A stretch of DNA of 6,019 nucleotides, from the NCBI GenBank assembly GCA_902764045.1, contig CACWUI010000076.1, forward strand, positions 1 through 6,019. Reading direction: 5' to 3'. Positions 1-4,763 of the stretch are shown piece after piece. Below the pieces are notes generated by a model. It saw only the letters and a program-made list of their open reading frames with translations. It made no database searches and was not told where the DNA came from. A program made the position numbers and the translations under genes. Position 1 is the first letter of the stretch, and every line of letters starts with the position of its first letter. The DNA comes from an uncultured Lachnospiraceae bacterium (lineage in GTDB: Bacteria; Bacillota; Clostridia; Lachnospirales; Lachnospiraceae).

Positions 1-1093
1 TCATCACCTGATTAGTATAGATCTCAGGGAATACATATGCCTCTACATAATCAGCCGGTTGGCCGAAAAGTTTCTTTTTTGCCCTTGATACAATAGCAAT
101 TTCCTCATAAACAAAAACAACGTCATCACCGCTTTCAAGCATATGTATCGTCTTTTGTGTGTTTAAGTCTACGATCTTTTTTGTTTTTTTACCTGCTCCC
201 ACCACCGCGTAAGGCGTCCCGTCAGATACAAAGGTATTCTGAAGATCGGTAATGTTAACCGCCTTTGAATTAATGCGGACTGTTTTTGACCCGGTTTCCG
301 TGTCGAATATAATGATATCCTCACGGTTGTCCTCTATATAGTGAAGTGCATAAACCAGTCTGTGTCCGTCCAGTCTTTCATAGGGAATGGTGGTCCCGAC
401 TTTGCATTCTTCCAGTGTTTGGATGAAATTATTGTCCATATTGATCGACAACTCTGAGATCATCTGATTCACCGGAACTATGCCTATGCACTCACCTGTC
501 AGTTCTCCGGAATCCTCCGGCAAAATGGTCTCCGCCAGAACAGGTGCACCGATATGGACCACGCACTTGTTATCGGCTATGGGGTGCATGGCATAGATTC
601 CTTTTTCTGCCAGATAAGGATTGTCAATGCCTGTTATCTTACCTGTAACGGCACTGTAAAGATTCAGTTCATATTCACCGTTTCTTTCAAACTGGAATAA
701 AAGATTGAATTCGTCAAGCACAAAAACCTTAACCTTCTCGGTAAAACCAAAGCCTTCCGCATCCATGGAAAGTTCATACAAAAATCCTTCCGACTCATCC
801 CCAAGCCTGTACAGATAATATTTGATGATAATCTTATCCTCGGACCTTTCAGCCGTAGGAAAGATAATATAATCCCTTTGTGCAGAGGCATATATCACAT
901 CATCGGTGAAGTATTTTTCCCTTTCGGGAGAGATCTCTTTTTCCACGCTTGTTTTGGGATTAATGATATATAATCTGTCTGCCGTAAACCCTTCAAGGGA
1001 CGGATCCTCAGCCTTTGATACGGCAAGGATAAATTCGTCATTTATGGGTTCGCATCTGTCTTTTTCAAAATTTTTAATAACTTTTATATTCAT
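1..1093 (-). CDS. Uncharacterised cytoplasmic protein after proB, 3' end outside window
   Basis: An uninterrupted reading frame begins with ATG at 1093 and stays open for 364 codons to the left edge, so the C-terminus is missing. It starts two bases after the proB stop codon, which suggests co-transcription and translational reinitiation; no good SD sequence lies just before it. I do not recognise the family. The protein begins MNIKVIKNFEKDRCEPINDE, with no signal peptide or membrane segment, so a cytoplasmic location is likely. It is rich in acidic residues and in short alternating beta-type stretches such as RLYIINPKTS, EYELNLYSAVTGK and EDIIIFDTETGSK. These read like successive strand-turn-strand blades ending in D/N-x-x-T/S-G-K turns, so a beta-propeller-like fold is possible, but this is inference only. 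No catalytic motif was seen. That it is a real gene is well supported by frame length and context; its function is unknown. Confidence 0.8.
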   Translation of the reverse strand, partial: MNIKVIKNFEKDRCEPINDEFILAVSKAEDPSLEGFTADRLYIINPKTSVEKEISPEREKYFTDDVIYASAQRDYIIFPTAERSEDKIIIKYYLYRLGDESEGFLYELSMDAEGFGFTEKVKVFVLDEFNLLFQFERNGEYELNLYSAVTGKITGIDNPYLAEKGIYAMHPIADNKCVVHIGAPVLAETILPEDSGELTGECIGIVPVNQMISELSINMDNNFIQTLEECKVGTTIPYERLDGHRLVYALHYIEDNREDIIIFDTETGSKTVRINSKAVNITDLQNTFVSDGTPYAVVGAGKKTKKIVDLNTQKTIHMLESGDDVVFVYEEIAIVSRAKKKLFGQPADYVEAYVFPEIYTNQVM

Positions 1094-1095
1094 AA

Positions 1096-1911
1096 TTATT
1101 TCGCTGTAAAAAGCGTTCCTATTTTCTCTCCTTCAAGGGCTTTTCTTATATTTTCAGGGTCATTCCCATTTAATATGAGCATATCCGCCCCGTTTTCCGT
1201 GGCTATACCCGCAGCCGCAAGCTTGGCAGACATACCGCCGGTCCCCACGCCGCCGGAAGCCGTCCCCTTTGCCATATCCCACATTTCATCCGAAAGCTCC
1301 TCAACCTCTGATATAAGTCCCGCATCGGAATTATTTTTCGGATCATCCGTGTACATCCCGTCAATATCCGATAAAAGAATCAGAAGATCGGCGCCGGTAA
1401 GCTCTGCCACCAGAGCAGAAAGCCTGTCATTGTCACCGAAGGTATGCACCTGCTCGATCTCTTCCGTGGAAATAGAGTCATTTTCGTTTACCACGGGGAT
1501 CACTCCAAGCTTAAACAGCTCTTCAAATGTATTTACGGCATTTTCTCTTGCCAGAGGATTTTCAAGGGTGATGGCAGTAAGGAGCACCTGTCCCGTCATG
1601 GTATCAGCCTCTTCAAAAAGCACGTCATATGCCTGTATAAGCTTAGCCTGCCCCACCGCAGCATAGGCCTGTTTCTTTGGCAGACTGTCAGGCTTTCCTG
1701 ACATCCCCAGTGCTTTGCTCCCCACGGCAATAGCACCTGATGATACCAGACACACGTCTCTGCCCTCTTTTCTTAAGTCAGTAAGAACCTTCACCAGGTT
1801 CTCCAGCCTTTCATGATCTATCCCATCGGTTTCGGGATCGATCAGAGAAGCCGAGCCTATCTTAACTATTATTCTTTTTTTGCCTTTAAGCCGACTTCTG
1901 AAATCAGACAT
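1096..1911 (-). CDS. proB: Glutamate 5-kinase, short form without PUA domain
   Basis: ProB phosphorylates L-glutamate with ATP to gamma-glutamyl phosphate, the first committed step of proline synthesis, in the cytoplasm. The 271-residue product shows the amino acid kinase fold in order: KIGSASL (17-23) and SSGAIAVG (57-64) for phosphate binding, NENDSIS (142-148) and FGDNDRLSA (158-166) for glutamate binding, SDIDGMYTDDP (181-191), and the nucleotide-site stretch GTGGMSAKLAAA (223-234). It ends just after KIGTLF (263-268). Enterobacterial ProB is about 367 residues with a C-terminal PUA domain, which is absent here; short kinases of this size occur in other bacteria, so this need not be a truncation. 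ATG at 1911 is chosen because AAGGGAG lies about eight bases upstream. The partner gene proA is not in the window; the following gene is unknown. The family call is very secure. Confidence 0.96.
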   Translation of the reverse strand: MSDFRSRLKGKKRIIVKIGSASLIDPETDGIDHERLENLVKVLTDLRKEGRDVCLVSSGAIAVGSKALGMSGKPDSLPKKQAYAAVGQAKLIQAYDVLFEEADTMTGQVLLTAITLENPLARENAVNTFEELFKLGVIPVVNENDSISTEEIEQVHTFGDNDRLSALVAELTGADLLILLSDIDGMYTDDPKNNSDAGLISEVEELSDEMWDMAKGTASGGVGTGGMSAKLAAAGIATENGADMLILNGNDPENIRKALEGEKIGTLFTAK

Positions 1912-1919
1912 TTGTAAAT

Positions 1920-1926
1920 CTCCCTT
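1920..1926 (-). promoter_or_regulatory. proB ribosome binding site
   Basis: AAGGGAG on the minus strand sits eight bases before the ATG at 1911. It is a strong match to the 16S rRNA 3' end and fixes the proB start. Confidence 0.8.
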
Positions 1927-1944
1927 AAAATCTGTTTAAAGGAC

Positions 1945-1974
1945 ATTTTAACATGAAACGGGATTTATTGCCAA
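1945..1974 (-). promoter_or_regulatory. Probable sigma-A promoter for proB and the gene after it
   Basis: On the minus strand, TTGGCA (1974-1969, five of six to consensus) is followed after 18 bases by TAAAAT (1950-1945), which carries an upstream TGT giving an extended -10. It lies between the mscL terminator and the proB SD sequence, the place expected for the promoter of a separate proB transcription unit. Transcription would start near 1938, leaving a leader of under 30 bases with no room for a riboswitch or T-box. Predicted from sequence only. Confidence 0.65.
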
Positions 1975-1995
1975 ATCGGAGGCAGATGAAACATT

Positions 1996-2029
1996 AAAAA
2001 AGAGACACAGAACTTCTTCCATGTCTCCT
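1996..2029 (-). terminator. Intrinsic terminator downstream of mscL
   Basis: On the minus strand, GAGACATGGAA (2027-2017) pairs with TTCTGTGTCTC (2012-2002) around a GAAG tetraloop, giving an 11-bp stem with two G-U pairs, followed at once by six T residues (2001-1996). It lies about 20 bases after the mscL stop codon. The stem plus T tract is a classic rho-independent terminator and separates mscL from the proB unit. Confidence 0.9.
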
Positions 2030-2047
2030 TAAATCAGATATAACCGA

Positions 2048-2482
2048 TCACACCTCTTCCTTAAATACACCAAGCTGTGAAGTACAGTTGGGGCAACGGG
2101 TAGCTTCGATATCGATCTCTGTCTTACAGAACTCGCAAACCTTTGTTGTAGGCGCTTCGTCTCTGTTCTTTCCGGTCATCTTGTCTCTTGCCTGCTGCAT
2201 CTTCATAAGTCCCTTTATAAGCAGGAACATAACAAGCGCGATAAGCAGGAAGTTGATAACAGCCATAATGAAGTTACCGTATGTAAATGTAACATCGCCT
2301 ACGCTTCCTTTGAGATCTGAGAAGTTCACTCCCACGATAAGACCCAGAAGCGGGGAAATAATGTCCTCTACTAATGAAGTAACTATCGCAACAAAGGCAG
2401 TACCCATAACAATACCAACGGCCATGTCCATGATATTGCCTTTGGTAATGAACTCTTTAAACTCTTTGAAAAAGTTATTCAT
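2048..2482 (-). CDS. mscL: Large-conductance mechanosensitive channel MscL with C-terminal zinc ribbon
   Basis: MscL forms a homopentameric pore in the cytoplasmic membrane that opens under high membrane tension and releases solutes during hypo-osmotic shock. The 144-residue product has the family layout: an amphipathic N-terminal helix (MNNFFKEFKEFITKGN), pore-lining TM1 at about 18-44 with the small-residue face AVGIVMGTAF, a periplasmic-side loop with NFSDLKGSVGDVTFTYGN (53-70), and TM2 at about 71-92. Instead of ending in the usual plain C-terminal helix, it continues into a treble-Cys motif, CEFC at 116-119 and CPNC at 130-133, spaced like a zinc ribbon. ATG at 2482 is supported by GGAGGGAG just upstream. 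It stands alone: a gap separates it from folC and a terminator follows. The channel identity is very secure; zinc binding by the tail is inferred from the cysteine spacing. Confidence 0.96.
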   Translation of the reverse strand: MNNFFKEFKEFITKGNIMDMAVGIVMGTAFVAIVTSLVEDIISPLLGLIVGVNFSDLKGSVGDVTFTYGNFIMAVINFLLIALVMFLLIKGLMKMQQARDKMTGKNRDEAPTTKVCEFCKTEIDIEATRCPNCTSQLGVFKEEV

Positions 2483-2489
2483 TTATTTT

Positions 2490-2497
2490 CTCCCTCC
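2490..2497 (-). promoter_or_regulatory. mscL ribosome binding site
   Basis: GGAGGGAG on the minus strand lies seven bases before the ATG at 2482. It is a strong SD sequence and supports that start. Confidence 0.8.
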
Positions 2498-2520
2498 ATG
2501 AAAATTATTTTGTCAACTGT

Positions 2521-2572
2521 GTAATAAGTTGTGAAAATATGAAATACTTTAACACAAAACAAAACTTATTAC
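2521..2572. repeat. Inverted repeat upstream of mscL
   Basis: On the plus strand, GTAATAAGTTGTG (2521-2533) and CAAAACTTATTAC (2560-2572) are inverted copies matching at 12 of 13 positions, the outer ten perfectly, separated by 26 bases. The element fills much of the 124-base gap between folC and mscL. There is no T tract beside it, so it is not a standard terminator. It could be an operator with two half sites or a weak stem in a transcript; the sequence does not decide. Confidence 0.6.
2534..2562 (-). promoter_or_regulatory. Weak candidate promoter for mscL
   Basis: TTGTTT (2562-2557) and TATTTT (2539-2534) are 17 bases apart on the minus strand, upstream of mscL. Both boxes are mediocre matches to sigma-A consensus in very AT-rich DNA, so this is only a candidate. 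It falls between the arms of the inverted repeat at 2521-2572. Confidence 0.3.
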
Positions 2573-2606
2573 CAGTATTTTAGGAAAAATTATTGTTATT
2601 ATTTTT

Positions 2607-3893
2607 TTAAAACATTTTTCTCAACTCTCCCATATAATAAAGTGAGCCTAAGGCCACTATCACATCATCCTTTCCGGCCGTGGCAAAAGCCTTCTCCACC
2701 GCATCTTTAACACTCTCACAGGCATCTGCATCCGCACCCCTGCCCAGCAATAAATATGCCAGTTTTTCCCCGGGCAAAGCCCTGGGGTTGTGGGGAGTTA
2801 CGGTAAAAAACTTTTTCCCAAGTTCCATCAAAGGTTCCAGCATTTCTCCGTAATCCTTATCCCTGAGAACCCCTGTAATGAATATATACTTCTTACCGGG
2901 AAACATTTCCTTAAGAGAATGCACTATGGCATCAATGGCACCTTTATTATGACTGCCGTCAGCAATAAAAACCGGATTCTCGGATAAAACCTCAAATCTT
3001 GCAGGTCTTTTCACCTTTAAAAGCCCCTCCCGGACATTTTCCGGAGAGATGTCAAAACCCTTCCCTTTTAGAATCTCCGCAGCAGTTATTGCCGCCCCTG
3101 CATTAAAGGGCTGATAAAAACCCGGAGATGAAAGGCTGAAATGCTCTGTTTCACCTTCAAAAATACAGTCAAACTCCGTTCCGGAAAGCCCGCACTTTAT
3201 ATTTTCAGGCACAGAGGCTTTAGTAAATCCCCCACCTGAATAGCCACATTTTTCCGACAACAGTTTTAAAACCTCATCACTGTTATCCATGGCCACCACA
3301 TCAGTTTTTTTCTTTATGATACCGCTTTTTACTTTTGCAATGGCCTCCAAGCTGTCTCCAAGTACCTGGCTGTGTTCAAGGCTTATGGTCGTAAATACGG
3401 CCAGAAGGGGAGATTTTATAATGTTTGTGGCATCATATTCGCCTCCCATCCCAACCTCGATTACGGCAATGTCGCATTTCTGCCTTGAAAAGTATTCAAA
3501 AGCTGCCACTGTGGTTATTTCAAACTCCGATGCTTCAGCAGACAGGGTCTTTGCCTGCTCTATCACATCACCTGTAACCTCTGCAAAGTCTTCCTCACTG
3601 ATATCCGTGCCATTAATCTGTATCTGCTCTGTTCTGTTTTCCAGATACGGGGAAGAAAAAGTACCGGTCTTATAACCGGCACTTTCAAGCACGGAAGCAA
3701 GAAAGGCAGCCACAGAGCCCTTTCCGTTGGTTCCCGTAATATGCACGCAGGGTGTTTTATCCTGCGAATCCCTTAGTTTTCCGGCCAGTACCCTTACCGT
3801 ATCCAGATCAAATAAAAGCTCCCCCGGCATCACGGCAACGGGTACAAAGGGCTTAAGACCGTTAAAATATTTATTTACTTCAACATAATTCAT
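2607..3893 (-). CDS. folC: Folylpolyglutamate synthase / dihydrofolate synthase
   Basis: FolC adds glutamate to folates using ATP, making polyglutamates that stay in the cell and serve as better cofactors; many bacterial forms also make dihydrofolate from dihydropteroate. The 428-residue product fits the Mur-ligase-like family. The P-loop is GTNGKGS (54-60), followed by TFSSPYLENRTEQIQING (78-95), EVGMGGEYDATN (146-157) and SLEHSQVLGD (171-180). KVKSGIIK holds the lysine (about 189) expected to be carbamylated, and the C-terminal domain has PARFE (297-301), DGSHN (312-316) and GSLYYMGELR near the end. Length is normal. Its ATG overlaps the folT stop as ATGA, and AAGGTGA (3900-3906) lies six bases upstream within folT, so the two are translationally coupled. 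It is the second gene of the riboswitch-controlled unit. Whether both activities are present cannot be read from sequence. No clear terminator follows. Confidence 0.94.
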   Translation of the reverse strand: MNYVEVNKYFNGLKPFVPVAVMPGELLFDLDTVRVLAGKLRDSQDKTPCVHITGTNGKGSVAAFLASVLESAGYKTGTFSSPYLENRTEQIQINGTDISEEDFAEVTGDVIEQAKTLSAEASEFEITTVAAFEYFSRQKCDIAVIEVGMGGEYDATNIIKSPLLAVFTTISLEHSQVLGDSLEAIAKVKSGIIKKKTDVVAMDNSDEVLKLLSEKCGYSGGGFTKASVPENIKCGLSGTEFDCIFEGETEHFSLSSPGFYQPFNAGAAITAAEILKGKGFDISPENVREGLLKVKRPARFEVLSENPVFIADGSHNKGAIDAIVHSLKEMFPGKKYIFITGVLRDKDYGEMLEPLMELGKKFFTVTPHNPRALPGEKLAYLLLGRGADADACESVKDAVEKAFATAGKDDVIVALGSLYYMGELRKMF

Positions 3894-4432
3894 TTTGCTT
3901 CACCTTTTACCCTCTTTGCCTTTCCCGCAGGCACAAGTCCCGACTTTGAAAGAGGCACAAGGATCGCCATAAAGATGGCTGTATTTACGGGTATCATAAC
4001 GAGCTCCTTAATGATACGCGCCCCTAAAACAACAGGGAACGCATTGCCGTAAAGCATGGAGAGCCAGAAGGAATTTAGTAATATTCCTACGATCACGGCC
4101 TGAAGTATCTCGGCAACAAGCACCCTCCAAAGGGTCACCTTTTTGTTGTGGAGCATGAGACCGAAAATGACACCTGTGATGACGTTACTGATGGTAAAGC
4201 CCGGAAAGAAGGGTCCCGTGGGCTTTACTATATACCCGATAACATCAGCTGCTCCTCCCACGATCCCCGTAGCTAAAGGCCCCAGCATATATCCTGAAAT
4301 AGCCAGGGGGATTATGGCAAACCTTATCTCTAAAATATTGGTAACGGGAATCTTGAAAAAGCTCAGCACTGCCGCAATGGCAATGAATAATCCCGAAAAA
4401 GCAACTGTCTGTGCTTTTGAAAATCTTGACAT
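3890..4432 (-). CDS. folT: Folate-specific S component of an ECF transporter
   Basis: FolT is the membrane subunit that binds folate and, with the shared EcfT and two EcfA ATPases (not in this window), imports it. The 180-residue product is hydrophobic with about six membrane segments, beginning after a short N-terminus (FSKAQTVAFSGLFIAIAAVL). Family features are EIRFAIIPLAISGYMLGP (35-52), the loop KPTGPFFPGFT (70-80), NSFWLSMLYG (120-129) and a late R/K pair (R139, K142). The C-terminus is basic, as expected for a cytoplasmic end. ATG at 4432 follows GGGAGGTGA by six T residues. It is preceded by a THF riboswitch and overlaps folC by four bases; both contexts independently support folate as substrate. 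Regulation is expected to be repression by reduced folates through the leader. Identity is secure; substrate rests on motifs and context. Confidence 0.95.
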   Translation of the reverse strand: MSRFSKAQTVAFSGLFIAIAAVLSFFKIPVTNILEIRFAIIPLAISGYMLGPLATGIVGGAADVIGYIVKPTGPFFPGFTISNVITGVIFGLMLHNKKVTLWRVLVAEILQAVIVGILLNSFWLSMLYGNAFPVVLGARIIKELVMIPVNTAIFMAILVPLSKSGLVPAGKAKRVKGEAK

Positions 4433-4436
4433 AAAA

Positions 4437-4480
4437 AATCACCTCCCGACGCAGTTCCTTGACTACACCGGAAGGTAATT
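4437..4480 (-). promoter_or_regulatory. SD-sequestering hairpin of the folT leader, possibly also a terminator
   Basis: On the minus strand, AATTACCTTCCGGTGTAGT (4480-4462) pairs with the stretch 4455-4437 that contains GGGAGGTGA, forming a continuous 19-bp stem with five G-U pairs around the six-base loop CAAGGA. The whole folT SD sequence (4447-4439) is inside the stem. Six T residues (4438-4433) overlap its foot and end at the start codon, so the same hairpin has the shape of an intrinsic terminator. It is the likely OFF state of the THF riboswitch. The pairing is seen in the sequence; its regulatory role is inferred. Confidence 0.8.
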
Positions 4481-4492
4481 GAATTGTAGGAA

Positions 4493-4553
4493 TACACAGG
4501 ACTATCTATCCTATCCTATGTTCGCTACAGAAGGATATCTATTTTCCTGTGTA
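4493..4553 (-). promoter_or_regulatory. Linker hairpin between THF aptamer and SD hairpin
   Basis: Immediately after the aptamer, TACACAGGA (4553-4545) pairs perfectly with TCCTGTGTA (4501-4493). Inside it, TATCCT (4537-4532) pairs with AGGATA (4517-4512), and TGT with ACA, around AGCGA. The outer 5' arm also has other partners: GCTACA (4555-4550) matches TGTAGC (4529-4524), and GCTACAC (4555-4549) matches GTGTAGT (4468-4462) in the SD hairpin. This suggests a set of competing helices forming the expression platform. Pairings are read from sequence; which one forms in which state is inference. Confidence 0.6.
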
Positions 4554-4665
4554 GCAGCGGGATGCGACTTCAAAACCGCAAGGATGGAGCTAATAATGAG
4601 ATCCTTTTCGTCCGGGTGTCAACTCCCTGTTCACCCAGCACTTAACGCTTTGAAATCTACTCTGC
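4554..4665 (-). ncRNA. THF-I riboswitch aptamer (folT leader)
   Basis: This RNA senses tetrahydrofolate and related reduced folates; the family (Rfam RF01831) typically sits upstream of folT in Firmicutes and lowers expression when ligand is present. The minus strand shows the expected three-way junction. P1 is GCAG (4665-4662) with CTGC (4557-4554), followed by the junction AGTAGAT. P2 is TTCAAAGC (4654-4647) with 4576-4569, followed by the conserved GCGTTAAGTG. P3 is CTGGGTG (4638-4632) with CACCCGG (4618-4612). The P3 loop contains GGGA (4627-4624), able to form the pseudoknot with TCCC (4562-4559) in CGCATCCCG. ACGAA and a P4 hairpin AAGGAT/ATCCTT (4606-4601, 4585-4580) complete it. P4 has a fairly large 15-base loop. 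The match of conserved bases, helices and the gene it precedes makes this very secure. Confidence 0.93.
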
Positions 4666-4705
4666 ATTTTATAAAATTGTGTTACGGGTTTTTCCCCGCG
4701 CTCTT

Positions 4706-4734
4706 AATATACCAATTTTTCGGGCATTAAACAA
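4706..4734 (-). promoter_or_regulatory. Promoter of the folT-folC unit
   Basis: On the minus strand, TTGTTT (4734-4729) precedes TATATT (4711-4706) by 17 bases, and TGG directly before the -10 makes it an extended -10. It lies between the rlmD stop codon and the aptamer. Transcription would begin near 4699-4700, giving a leader of about 265 bases and leaving the whole aptamer intact about 35 bases from the 5' end. The -35 is weak (TTG conserved only), which the extended -10 would compensate. Confidence 0.65.
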
Positions 4735-4763
4735 GTATTTTAGGGGAAATTTTTTAAATAATT

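Noticed and set aside
664..891. Minus-strand frame of 75 codons within the left-edge gene
   Set aside because: A longer frame in another register runs open from the ATG at 1093 to the edge and fits the proB spacing, so the short one is a shadow.
1175..1666. Plus-strand frame of 163 codons opposite proB
   Set aside because: Serine/alanine-rich antisense shadow of a well-supported glutamate kinase gene; no SD sequence and no motif.
2088..2501. Plus-strand frame of 137 codons opposite mscL
   Set aside because: It mirrors mscL exactly. Its apparent hydrophobic segments come from the membrane helices of the opposite strand.
2511..2516. Perfect TTGACA box upstream of mscL on the minus strand
   Set aside because: The position 15-18 bases downstream falls on the GGAGGGAG SD sequence and offers no -10 hexamer, so it is probably a chance match.
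4245..4442. Minus-strand frame of 65 codons starting at a GTG inside the folT SD hairpin
   Set aside because: It overlaps folT in another frame and has no SD sequence of its own. The folT frame has clear family motifs, so this is a shadow.
4502..4520. CTATC-type tandem units in the folT leader
   Set aside because: About four short imperfect units only. They take part in the linker hairpin and are too few to call a meaningful tandem repeat.
4685..4698. CGGG/CCCG hairpin after rlmD as a terminator
   Set aside because: Only four base pairs with no T tract after it on the minus strand, and it lies downstream of the folT promoter. At most it is a small 5' leader hairpin.
4479..4730. Plus-strand reading frame of 83 codons across the folT leader
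   Set aside because: It is the antisense of the riboswitch and its promoter. No SD sequence precedes it, its composition is not protein-like, and the region is fully explained by RNA structure.
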